This document shows positions 50,755-61,757 of a stretch of DNA of 64,000 nucleotides, one piece after another. Within the stretch, counting starts at the first letter, position 1. The number at the start of each line of letters is the position of its first letter. A program made the position numbers and the translations under genes. Under the pieces are notes generated by a model, which worked only from the letters and a program-made list of their open reading frames with translations, made no database searches and was not told the origin of the DNA. Source of the stretch: Epiperipatus broadwayi (taxonomy: Eukaryota; Onychophora; Udeonychophora; Euonychophora; Peripatidae); assembly GCA_028023455.1 (NCBI GenBank), contig JAQFVV010006305.1:3527001-3591000 (forward strand), given 5' to 3'.

Positions 50755-52800
50755 TCATATATCTCCCCTACATTGCAGCTTTAGTACTCAAGTACCCTAA
50801 ATTATGTGATATTGTGTGATATTTAGATTTCAATAGCCAGGTTGAGCACAATAGTTTTTTTCAATTGGTTAAACTGAGTTGTTAAGTTTCTTATTTCACT
50901 TCATTGAAAATCAGTCAAAAAACTTTTAAAATATTGACTCTTCCATTGCATTAAATTAGTCCTGCATAGAATCATATGAGTAATTGTTCAGATATCAGTG
51001 TATCATTCAAGAACTAAGTAACAGATTGAGTAGACAATTTCACTTAATTACCAAATTGAGTGTTTATTTAATTTAATGAAGACTGAACTTGAAAACCTTT
51101 AGATTTTAAATCTACCACTGAATAACTATTGTGTTAAAGCACTCAGAGCAAATTTATGATATATATATAGACAAAATCATTATTGCGATTTATAAAATAA
51201 ATTATTAACCTCATTATTCTATATTGTTGAATGTAATGTTGAATGTCAGTAAAATAAAAAGTATATTTTCAGCCGTGATGATAATTTCTAAAATGAAATA
51301 ATAGTTTAGTATAATTTTAAACAGGAATTGTAAAAAGTGATATAAGAGTGTTTAATATACTTTTTAAATGCATATCAGTCAAATTAGGTTAATTTGATCT
51401 TAGAAACTGTAGAAGTAATTAATATATTTAAAAATAATTTTATCAATTTGTAATGCGAAGTTTTTTTTAAAATTAAAATTATTTTTCTGCTTGATGTGAT
51501 TTTAAATTAAATTCTGTACGCTTTAAATATTTTATTAAGTTTGTGATAATGGTTTACTCATTTATGTACATTTCCTAGTCTTTAGTTAACTTGAAAGTGC
51601 ATAAAAAATGTAATTGTTATTGAATTTAGCTTTTTTTTTTTTTTTAAAAAAAAAATAAACTTTTTATTGTCATTTTAATTATTTGAAGTATCAATAAATG
51701 TTAAATAATCTAGAAGTGAATAATCATAATAATAATGGGGATTATAATTCAATTTATAAATAGTAGATGCATTTGAGTTATAAAAGTATTTATATGGCAT
51801 AGTAAAAGAGATGTAATTATATATATATCCGAAGAATAACATCACTTTGATTCATATCTATAAATTTTTGATCCGTTTTCGTTTCATCTGCACAAAATTT
51901 TTATCATAAACTTTTTTATTAGTATACGTAAATATTTAATTCTCAGTTGTATTTGTAATAAATTTTTAAAAGTCTATGACAAATTAAATCGTTATATCAA
52001 AAACATTAATTCATGCAGTGTCTTATGAGATAAAATTTTTCATTAAAGCTGCTGTCATAATTATATTGCTAATGACGGATTTTTATTAGTGATCTTTGAA
52101 TATTAAATTTTGCATATTTATCATAAAAACTTACGACTTTAAATTCTTAAGCTTTAATAAAACTAGAATCGTTATCTACTTTTTTTAAAAACCTTTCAAA
52201 GTATAATATATGAAATCTAACATTCAGAATTTTAAAAAAAAATCGTAAAAGTTATCTTTGTAAATATTTTTCTACTAATTTTTTTTTTTTTTAAATTTCT
52301 GCAAATTTAGAAAGTAGACACAATAAACAGACCTCTAAAATGTAAATATAACAAGGATTAAGTAAAAATAAAACATTTGCTTCTATTGCAGAATTTTAAC
52401 AGAATAAATTTCGTAATTTTGTACTAAACAGAAAGTATTTGTATTAAGAATGGCTTATTTTACATTTTATTTTAGACATTTTAATAGTTCATCTCTATGA
52501 ATTAATGTTTTGACATTATGATTAATTTGTCACAGACATTAAAAATTTCTTTATAGCCATAATTAATGAAATGAATATTAAAATACGTCAACAAAAAGCT
52601 TATTATAAGTAAATATATAATTGGAAGATTAATTGCTTGAAGCTAGTGTAATATTCCGTTTTTAATCAGCAGGTTAAGCACAATAGATTTTTTTTTTTAA
52701 ATTAATCAAACAGAATTGTGTTTTTTAATTTCAGTCCAATAAGAATCCATTCAAAAAACTTTTAAACTAACGAGTCTTCCAATTCAATTGGACTGTTTGT
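50755..52800. other. AT-rich non-coding stretch
   Basis: No gene or ordered repeat seen. Confidence 0.5.
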
Positions 52801-52845
52801 ACGCACATACATATTACCGCATTTACCGGGGTATAAGACCAAGCA

Positions 52846-52870
52846 GCATATAAGATGTACCCCCTATTTA
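52846..52870. repeat. Transposon-end-like motif, left
   Basis: GCATATAAGATGTACCCCCT, preceded by a second partial copy GTATAAGACCAAGC (52831). It is similar to the sequence at 53633-53657 (GTGCATAAGACACCCCCC). Both are in the same orientation rather than inverted. Confidence 0.5.
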
Positions 52871-52984
52871 TATTTACGTTTTTAAAAAGAAAACAAATTC
52901 TACATTTTTTCATGAATTTCCATAATGATTTACTGCACTAAACCTGTAGTTAAGTACCTTTTAATCTTTATCCTTAAAATCCAG

Positions 52985-53560
52985 AAATTCATCTCCAGAA
53001 CTAAATGAAGAATCACTTGAGGCATCTTCTTCAGAAACTGAGTCTTCTTTCATATAACAAATTATACTCTGTGCCATCAAATGAGTTATTAATTCCATAT
53101 TTCTTAAATAAATTTACAACTATCTTATGTTTTACTGCATCCCATTTAGTTTTGACCCATTCACAAATCTGCAAAATGCTAGATCTCTTCCTTCTTCCTG
53201 ATGGGTATCATTTCAAAATCTTTAAACAACATCTAATTGTTTCATTTCTCCTTCATATATTCTTTAAATGGTTTATTAATGCAGACATCTAAATGTTGAA
53301 ACTGGGTCATTAGCTACATGAAACACCAATAATGTTCTGGACAAATATACCAAGTTTAAACATTACAGTGCATTGTTGAAGTATGACCATACATGCACAT
53401 ATTAAATGAATCATAACCTTGAGATGTCAATGGCTCTCAATTCTATTTTACTGGAATGCTCGCCTCTTTTAGTAATGAAGAATAAAATATATCATGCAAC
53501 TTATTACCTTTATAGAACAGAATGATTTATTTAAATCCACTGTTTTGCAAAAGGACAAAA
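52985..53560 (-). pseudogene. pogo/Tigger-like DDE transposase, C-terminal relic
   Basis: In shifting minus-strand frames, sense is clear near FQHLDVCINKPFKEYMKE (about 53340-53250), matching the QPLDVxVNKPFK block downstream of the DDE catalytic core in the pogo/jerky-type transposase family. It continues in ICEWVKTKWDAVKHK and FKKYGINNSFDGTE (53172-53067), followed by an acidic serine-rich tail (EEDASSDSSFSSGDEF). This is the usual C-terminus of such transposases. Upstream blocks are eroded and the DDE core is not readable. The element is dead. Confidence 0.7.
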
Positions 53561-53632
53561 TGCAATAGAATATATATATATAAACTAAAAGTTTTAGATT
53601 GATTAAATTTCAACTCATAATTTTGACTATCT

Positions 53633-53657
53633 GTGCATAAGACACCCCCCATATTTT
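53633..53657. repeat. Transposon-end-like motif, right
   Basis: GTGCATAAGACACCCCCCAT followed by ATTTTAGACTTATTTTGAAG. It reads inward to the right, so it may start a second, truncated element copy rather than close the transposase relic on its left. Confidence 0.45.
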
Positions 53658-54289
53658 AGACTTATTTTGAAGATAAAAAAGCACTTTCTATATGCATCAA
53701 ATATGATTTATATTTATTGCAAATAAAGTTTATTGAAATTTTGTAGTTCCATGCAGATAGTACTTTATTATTATTATTATCTTTATTATAATTTACACTC
53801 CAGAAAATTAGCATACAATATTATTATACTGAATAGTAATGAAATTACTATTACGTTAATAAGTCATTATTATGAAAATAAACTGACAGTAAAAGAGGCA
53901 GAAAAATGTGAGAAAGAGAAGAAAAACAAGTCAGAGTTGTTTTATAAACCTACAAATGGGTAAATAAGTAAAACTAATGATTTACAGTGAAGACTGATTA
54001 AATTGGATGTAAAACTATCATGTTAATGTTTGTATTATTTTGTGTGTGGAAAAACATAGTAATGCAAACTTTTAGATATATGGATAATATTATTATTCTT
54101 GTGTATAGGCATAACTTCCTAAACAACAATGTGTATTTATAATTTACAAGAAAAGTAAAGTGACCTCTATCAGTAATTAAATTTTATTTTAATTATTTCT
54201 TTACAAGTGAATAAACTTTCTTTATGAATTTTGGTTGCTTTCAGTGTTAATTAATAATTGACACTTATCTAGATGGTATCATTTGAGAT

Positions 54290-55200
54290 AATTTGAGTAC
54301 AAAGCTGAATGGCTGCAGTCAGCAGCTTATGAAGACATGATGCAAATAGTAGCAAAATAAGATCACAACAGAAATAGCATAGTCAATATAAATTCTAATG
54401 ATGGTTTCCCAAGTCACTTTGTAAGTTTAATGTCAATAATGCTTCAGCATGGAAATGTATGTCAAACATATCAAGCATTATAAGTTTATAAATAAAGTTG
54501 AAGATGACAAAATTAAGGTGGCTTCTCTGTTGTTATTTGCTGAAAGAGACATTTTATAAGTAGCTAAACAGTGATGTGACCCTAAAAGTTTTGAAGCCGT
54601 TCCATATCAAGATTTAATAAAAAATATGAATGTTTATTTTCAGTCAGTGGCATCTAAGTGGTTAGGATATCTACATTTTTGAATGAAAAACAGTCCCCTC
54701 ACAAATGATATCAGACTCACAATTCTGCACTGCAAATACTTGAGAAACAATGTCAATTTGCCTCTAAGCTAGAAGACATGTTGTTAGATCAACTGCTGTT
54801 CAGAATGTCAGATCACAATTTTAGAACAATTTTATGGAATGAGCTGAACATGATGTATAAGAAAGCAATTGGAAATTGTATTACACAGGAGATTATGCTA
54901 GAGAATATGTCAAAACTCTAAGATTCAACTTGTGCACAGAACAACTTGATACTTGTGTTGTACAAAGCACAAGCTGTAACTCCAAGTTCAAAAACTGCAA
55001 AGAGAAATTTAACATGTAATTGCTGTGATAAGAAAGTACATTTAGCTTTTGTCTGTCATCAAAAAACAAAAATTCAAAAGCTAAACCAAATTGGACTTTT
55101 GGAAGTAAAACAAGATATAAAGAAGATATAAGGGAAATAAATGATACTGACAATGACCATATTATGTTAGATATGTCATTTGCAGGAAGAAAATAAATAT
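54290..55200 (+). pseudogene. Ty3-type gag relic
   Basis: The gag segment includes ALQILEKQCQFASKLEDML, DQLLFRMSDHNFR and MMYKKAIGN (about 54728-54880), the LRxLAxxCxFGxxLxDxL...DRxVxGLxxxxxxxxL...LTxxKA pattern of Ty3-group gag. A zinc knuckle CX2CX4HX4C is intact at 55015-55056 (CNCCDKKVHLAFVC). About 4-6 frame breaks are present. Confidence 0.7.
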
Positions 55201-55269
55201 GGAATTATTGTTAGAACCACTAAAAGATTGAAATATTATTAATGATAAAAATAAACATAAGCAAACATT

Positions 55270-55335
55270 TTAAAAATACACATTTGTATTGACTATGGGT
55301 GCAAATGGTATCAAAATAGATATATGTGGTAAAGA
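55270..55335 (+). pseudogene. Ty3-type aspartic protease fragment
   Basis: FVLTMGANGIKIDICGKDL stands where the protease active-site block VDTGA normally lies. Here the aspartate-threonine of DTG has become TM, so the site is dead. The reading is cut by the Penelope-like insertion about 15 bases later. Confidence 0.45.
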
Positions 55336-55348
55336 TCTATATATATAT

Positions 55349-56147
55349 TAAAACAAAATAAATGTCCGCTAATATCAATAATACAATAACAAAACTTAAA
55401 TATATTCCAAACAATGGTAAACAATTTATAATATAATATAAATAAAAACTCATAAAGAAATATTTTTGATTATATTCATAATCATTTTCAACTCAACTTT
55501 CAAAACGGAATCATGTATTACCAACCGGAAACACATGTCAATTTAAATATCCCACAATTCATTAATCCTAACATTTGCTGACTGTCTGTTTATTATCATA
55601 TTTTTATACCTACTAATAAAAATAATGTAATATAATTTATAGAATTTTTTGTGGGTGTAACTTATCATATGATAGGAGAATCTAGATGTAATATGGAGAA
55701 AAGAATTAAAGAACATAGATTGTTGTATAAAAGAGTTTTGAAAAATGTACAGATATGTAATGATAATAATAATGAAGTCAAATTATATACTGAATCTGTT
55801 TTTTATGATCATGATAGGAATTGTAATTTTAAGTTTAATTTTGATATAAATAAAATAAAAATTTTAGGCCAAGAGAGAGATAATGAAAAAAGAAAAATTA
55901 AAGAGGCAATTTTTATTAGTAGCTATAAAAATACGATAATAAACAGACAGTCAGCAAATGTTAGGATTAATGAATTGTGGGATATTTAAATTGACATGTG
56001 TTTCCAGTTGGTAATAGATGATTCCATTTTGAAAGTTGAGTTGAAAATGATTATGAATATAATCGAAAATATTTCTTTATGAGTTTTTATTTATATTATA
56101 TTATAAATTGTTTACCGTTGTTTGGAATATATTTAAGTTTCGTTATC
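55349..56147 (+). mobile_element. Penelope-like element, inverted-repeat copy, nested
   Basis: Arms 55386-55600 and 55935-56147 are reverse complements over about 213 bp, with few differences. They enclose a GIY-YIG endonuclease frame whose 3' end extends into the right arm. The left arm is thus an inverted copy of the element's own 3' end. The element sits inside the Ty3 protease. The flanks ATCTATATATATAT (55335-55348 and about 56145-56158) may be a target-site duplication, though the sequence is low complexity. In the right arm a perfect 6-bp stem GATTAT/ATAATC is followed by GAAA (56049-56068). Confidence 0.8.
55651..55989 (+). CDS. GIY-YIG endonuclease domain of a Penelope-like element
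   Basis: 112 codons, intact as an open frame. In Penelope-like elements this domain follows the reverse transcriptase and nicks the target. Visible blocks are YHMIGESRCNMEKRIKEH (residues 5-22; the YIGE..R...RIKEH block with the conserved arginine and glutamate) and FDINKIKILGQERD (about residues 64-77). These are followed by KRKIKEAIFISSYKN and INRQ. The GIY part is weak (GVTY) and the reverse transcriptase is missing entirely. The ATG at 55651 is probably the result of truncation: coding sense can be read upstream to about 55610 with a stop. The product would be a fragment. Confidence 0.75.
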   Translation: MGVTYHMIGESRCNMEKRIKEHRLLYKRVLKNVQICNDNNNEVKLYTESVFYDHDRNCNFKFNFDINKIKILGQERDNEKRKIKEAIFISSYKNTIINRQSANVRINELWDI

Positions 56148-56166
56148 TATATATATATAGATAGAT

Positions 56167-56453
56167 AGTAAAGAGAAATGTAAGCATGATACTGGTGAGA
56201 AACTGTTTTTGTCTATTGAGGATATGTCTTAAGATAATAAAGCTCAACTGGAAGCTAAAATCTGACACACATTTTTCCTATATATATATATATATATATA
56301 TAGTAAAGACATTTTTCCTATATATATATATATATATATATAGTAAAGAGAAATGTAAGCATGATACTGGTGAGAAACTGTTTTTGTCTATTGAGGATAT
56401 GTCTTAAGATAATAAAGTTCAACTGGAAGCTAAAATCTGACACACATTTTTCC
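56167..56453 (+). repeat. Two-copy direct repeat of 113 bp with TA tracts
   Basis: 56167-56280 and 56342-56453 are practically identical, both encoding DTGEKLFLSIEDMS in the Ty3 pol relic. Between them are two (TA)n tracts and an extra copy of CATTTTTCC. The duplication therefore occurred recently, after the Ty3 element had died. Confidence 0.9.
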
Positions 56454-57300
56454 ATTGGTTTAAGTTGGGATTGGTTGAATTAAAAAGATGGTCAGTAGAT
56501 ATTGAACTATTGGGGGAAACCCAGCCTATAGTATTTAAACTGCATAAGATCTAATTTACCTTAAAAACAAAAGTTGAGATGATTAAGAATATGATCTCAA
56601 AAGGTGTATTGTATCTATTAGAATAAGTATCATGGGCTACCCTGGTGGTCATGATAATGAAACTGATGAGTCTATTTATTTTTATTGAGATTACTACATT
56701 ACAGTTAATAAATAAGTCAATGAAGGAGAATATCATGACACAGATGTTTGCAAAGTTCTAGCCTCACTACAGAGTAATATTTTATGAAGATTGATTTAAA
56801 GTCACCTTGCACAAAGTACCTTTTACAGAGAGAATGACAGGATTGCTTACCATTAGCTCTCATGTATGAAATTTTAAGTGCAATAAGTTCTCTTATGGGA
56901 TCACAGTTTCTCTGAAAATCTTCCAAGTCAAATGGATAGTTTGTTTCAAGGAACAGAGGGAGTTATTCCATATCTGAATGATATACTTATAACTGCCCAG
57001 TCAGAGTGAAATTTAGAAATACACATCATAAAAGTCTGTTCAAAAAATTGGATAAAGTTGGAGCTAGAGAGAATACTGCAAATTTTATATTGGTTACCTG
57101 AGAGACAAATGTTTCTAGGCCATGTTATTACTCAAAATGAAAAATATCTGAACCTAGCAAAATTTAGTCTTAAAAATACCACAAAGCTAATAAATATAAA
57201 GGATTTTCAAACTTTCTTAGCAATATTGAATTTCTTCAAGAGTTTTCTTAGAAGAAAATTGCATATTGTGACACTTTCATATGATCTATTGTGGAAATGA
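56454..57300 (+). pseudogene. Ty3-type reverse transcriptase relic
   Basis: In broken frames: EMIKNMISKGVLYLLE...SWATLVVM (56575-56655), equivalent to the entry block ending SPWASPVVxVxKK; then YLNDIL at about 56971-56988, where the catalytic YLDD has lost its first aspartate. MFLGHVITQNE and FQTFLAILNFFKSFL (57110-57245) match the FLGHxIS and FLGLxNYYRKFI blocks. The last 80 codons before 57300 are open. Confidence 0.75.
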
Positions 57301-58340
57301 AAATGCAGAAGATGAACAGAGGAACACAATTTAGCTTTTCAAAAAGCAAAAATTGTATTAATATCAAACCAACTCCTAATATATTAATATAGCTAACATG
57401 AAGTGATTATAATTACTGATGCTTTGGAATTTGGAGTTGGAAATGTCATCTCATACTTCTGTTTTGAAAGAAAACATCTGATTGCCTCAAGAATCCTGTC
57501 AGCTGCTGAAAAAAACTATAGATAGCTTGATACAAAACAAAACATGACTACTGGCTTTGTTATTAAAAAATTCCATCAATACGTATATGAATGACTATGG
57601 ATGGACTATTGTCCCTTATTTGGACTTAAATAAGAAAACTCCAGAACATACAATTCAGACTAATCCAATGGATTAATTTATTAGCTCCCTATGATTATGA
57701 TTTAGTCTACAAATCTGATAAAGAGAATGGTCATATGAAAGCTTTATCATATTTACTAGCTACCTGTGAAGTGCAGCAGAAATTTACAGAAGTAAACCTT
57801 ATTGATACCATAAATTCCAGAATTTTACACACTGATAGCAATGACCACAGATGTAAAGATTTAAAAAATTTGATTTGAGTGGGATGGCCTCAAAGTTGGC
57901 CAAACTATGTTTCAAGGCTTGGAGGACATAAGGAGATGTTTCAATTGCTACGTAACAGGTGTGGAACACATGAATATTTTGGCACAATCTTATGTGCCTA
58001 AATTTAATCATAAGATTGAGAAGACAGTTAAAAACTGTTCAAAAGGCCAGTCTAAAGTAGACTTGTCTAAAAAATATATGTGAATCTTGTGTAAAACTCT
58101 ATGACAGAGAACTCATGTAAATCCACAGGTTGAATGAATAGATATGTGTTTCTAATAGCCAATGATTTTTATTCAAGATGGATTAAATACAAGCTCATAA
58201 CAATCATTAGCACAGAGTATAATTAGAGTTCTTCAAAATGTTTTTGCTAGTTAAATGTGCTAATCTAGACTTTCAGGACTGTCATGCTATTAAGGCATAA
58301 AAATCATCTAAGAAATGGGTTGTGCAGACTGATTGGCTTA
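57301..58340 (+). pseudogene. Ty3-type RNase H and integrase relic
   Basis: TDALEFGVGNVISY (about 57414-57455) is the TDASxxGIGAVLS block of RNase H. ASRILSAAEKNY and KKFHQYVYE follow, then YDYDLVYKSDKENGHMKALS (57690-57750). The zinc-binding start of the integrase reads EHMNILAQSYVPKFNHKIE and KTVKNCSKGQ (57965-58045), where the last cysteine is lost. A weak core follows up to about 58330. Confidence 0.7.
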
Positions 58341-58639
58341 TTAAAATGAAAAGTGTGACATTTTTTGCTTTTAAATATAATAAATTGAATATGAAGTTTT
58401 ATAAGCTTAAATGTAATTGCTGGATTAAGACTACAAAAGAGATGTATGTATTCATCAATTGTGATTTGTAATCAATTTTCATTTTTTTGATGCAATGAAA
58501 ATAATATATAGATTAAAAAATAATATAATTTTATTAAAAATCACCAGCAACTTTCTTTTACATGAAAATAATGATATTTTTAATAAATAGGGGAAGTATT
58601 ATCATCATCTTTTCAAGAATGGTAGAAGAATTAAGATGA

Positions 58640-59560
58640 TGAATTTGAATGATATATCCATTTTACTTCTTGCATTAGATTCATATAGGTAATCATCTCT
58701 GTGAAGATAAATAGCTATTTATAATTTTGAAATGGAAAAGTAATTTATGATGTATATATGTGGAGAAGTTTTAAAATATATAGTAGTAATAGATTATCAT
58801 CAAAATTATTGGGATTTTTTAAACAATATATGGATCTATGAAGTTATAATGTCTGATCTTAAGGATGCTTTTATGGTTCTAATTTATAAAAATAAAGGAG
58901 ATAGACAAGATTTTAGTAATTAACATAGAATATTATTATTATCAACTAACAAATGTAATTAAAAGAAGTTTTATTGGATATCTTGTTTTTTATAATAGAC
59001 TGATTATCAAAGACTCACTATGTTTTTATAAAATGAAAGAGCATATAGACATGGTTTTGTAATGAAACAAATGCAAAAAAAAGTGTCAAAATGAAAGAAT
59101 AATTTGTTATTTTTATTGATTTAATTAAAACATTCAATATAAGTAATCAAACACATCTGTGCAAAAATTTATGTGATACAACTTGTACATGATTGAATGA
59201 GTAGAAGTATTATTAATACAAGCCAAAAATCTGAGGTATTTGAAATGAAAACTGGTATGTAACAAAAATCTGTACTAACTACAACTTTATTTTCCATTTA
59301 CAGATGGATTTCTAAATCAGACATCAAGATAAAATACAAGTTAATTAATGATGGAATTTTTAATTTAAACTTATTAAAAACAAAATTTCGATTTCTCTAG
59401 TTTCTGGATTTACAAGATGTGAATGATGTCTCATTTTTTTAAAATAGTGTCTTAAATGTAATCCGTAAAAAAACCTAGGTTTTATAATTATATTTAAAAA
59501 AATTCAAATTCTTTTTCAGCAAATGATGGAAGGAAAATCATCTAAGTTTTAGTTAAGATG
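58640..59560 (+). pseudogene. Eroded LINE reverse transcriptase (second family)
   Basis: LKDAFMVLIYKNKGDRQDFS (58858-58917) followed by RILLLST matches the DLKDALIVPIYKKKGDRxxCxNYRGISLLS block of a widespread animal non-LTR element family. RHGFVMKQMQKK (59050-59085), TTTLFSIY (59280-59300) and IKYKLINDGIFNLNLLK (59327-59378) correspond to later blocks in the right order. QDVNDVSFF (59414-59440) stands for the FADD block, with its catalytic residues lost. Multiple stops. It directly follows the Ty3 relic. Confidence 0.65.
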
Positions 59561-59564
59561 ATTA

Positions 59565-61735
59565 TCATCGTTAGAATGTAGATCAAAGTAAATCTTTTAG
59601 TAATTTTTTAGTAGATGTATCATAGAATCCAGTTTGCTGCTGCTGTATTTAACAAATAGAATTATAATGATGTAACTATTTCATCTAAATTATTTATATA
59701 CAGAACTGTTAATTTTTTCAGTTTATTGTATAAAAATAAAACCTGAACTGTCTTTCATCATAACATAGAGGCATGAAAAAATATGTGATATTCTTTAAAA
59801 CACTAAAAAATATGTTGGTAAAATCATAAAATCATTCAATATGTTTTAATCTTTCTGAATGTGTAATTAGGATTTACTTTTGTAAAATCATGTTTTCATT
59901 GGATTGGGAATATGAAGAAAAGAAATGCATAAGATTTGTTAAAAAGGTATTTTATTGTTTTCATTGGAGCGGTAGATCCTATTTACATTATAAAAACAGA
60001 TTATTTATAAAGTACATAATGAACATTAAGATTATTTGGTTTTTCCCTCCACATAAGTGTGTGCTGGTATGTTTTCTATTATTAGAAGTGAATTAAATTT
60101 GTCATTATATATACTGGTTACTAAACACTTAAAAATGTACCTGAAATTGTGACTGAATATTATTTTGTTTAGAAAGTTAAATCCAATCACTAAAAATATA
60201 ATAAGTTCATTGTATTTTTCAAAAACGGGAAATAAACATTAAAAGGGTGGTATATACTAGCATTTAAAGCAATAAAGTAGTATATTTATTAAGATATTAG
60301 ATTTTGAAAACAGTAAAGAGGATTGTAAAATTATATTTCTAAGTTAGCTTCAAGGTATGTCAGTATAAATGATATTTTTACCGTTAATACTTGCTAGTTG
60401 AATGAAATGTTAGTTCTACAACAAATTAATTTTATTACTGCGAGGACGGAATGTATAAAATGTAGAAGAAAGAAAATTTGCTATATTAGTTTACAGGATC
60501 ATTATTTTAATTCACAACTACAATCATATAAAGTCATTTTGAGATTAAAAGCTAACAGCATTTAAAATGTTAAATATTTTATTAATAGTAATTTAATATA
60601 ATTAGTAAAGTTAAAAAAAATGTTTATATAATTATTATTTAGATTATTTGGGAATGATGTTGCCATTCAATCCGTGATGTTTAGGTTATACTTTTTTTTT
60701 TTAAGCAGGCGAATGAATTTGCTGATAATTACAGTCAATTTTTTTTTCTTCATAGGTTAAATGATTGTTATGGCAAAATTTTGCATTGTTCGGCGAAATC
60801 TTTTAATATTATTTCTTATTTCTCTTGAAAACAATTTGGACAATAAGGTGATATATGATTTTTAATAATAAAAAAATATAATTGGCAAAGAAAGTTTAAT
60901 AATGATGGGAATAAATATCTCAACAACTGCATTAGATATCACCTTTCCCTCCCGTCAAAAATAGTAGAAAAAATTTCGTCTAGTTTCAGTCTATCCTTAT
61001 AACCAACGGAAATATAACGCAAATTAAGATGTTACATTATAGAGAGAAATTTATTTAAAAAACAGATTTGAAGAGCTGCAACTTAAAATTTAAAAATAAA
61101 TAATTGTATATGTATATATTTTTTAGCATTTAAATAAAGGAATTATTAAAAAAAAAAGAGTTTTGAGTTAATTAATCTTTTTAAATGTCCTGTTATATAT
61201 TTTTCTTTCTTAATTTTATTATCTATTTTTACAATTATCTTTATATTCTGAAAGTTTTAAATTAATTTTTGGCCTTACTCAATTTACCATATATATTAAG
61301 AGTAATGGATTCATGAGTCAAACATTTCTGAGAAGATTTCAGATTGAGAATGAGAAAGCAATCACAATTCATTTAATTAAATGGAATTGTCTTGATCACT
61401 TTACTTGATCTTCTGAACAATTGCCATATGACTATTTTTAATGATATACTTATATAATCACTTATAGCTTAATTCAAAGTACTGTAAAATGTAATTACGG
61501 TTCAAAAATCTTATAATAAAATTGTCTACTTTTTAAATTTTATACCTTAATTACAAATTTAATATTTTCATTTAAAATGTTGCTTATTATCATTTAATTA
61601 ACTAAACTTCTATACATTTAATGGGTGGGTATAATTTATAAATGAGATAATCTATCATTCTACATTTAATATAGAAATATTTTACTTAGATATTCATAAA
61701 TTAATATATATATATGTGCTCTGCGCACAGGTGAT
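59565..61735. other. AT-rich non-coding stretch
   Basis: Nothing recognisable. The first few hundred bases may hold the remaining 3' part of the LINE relic. Confidence 0.5.
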
Positions 61736-61757
61736 GAAGCTATTAATAAATTGTCAA

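Larger units (their letters stand above)
54290..58340 (+). mobile_element. Eroded Ty3-type LTR retrotransposon (internal region)
   Basis: The gag, protease, reverse transcriptase, RNase H and integrase order of the Ty3 (Metaviridae-type) retrotransposons can be followed in broken frames over about 4 kb. It is interrupted by a nested Penelope-like element at about 55349-56147 and by a local duplication at 56167-56453. No LTRs, primer-binding site or polypurine tract could be recognised at either end. Stops and shifts are frequent throughout, so the copy is inactive. Confidence 0.75.
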
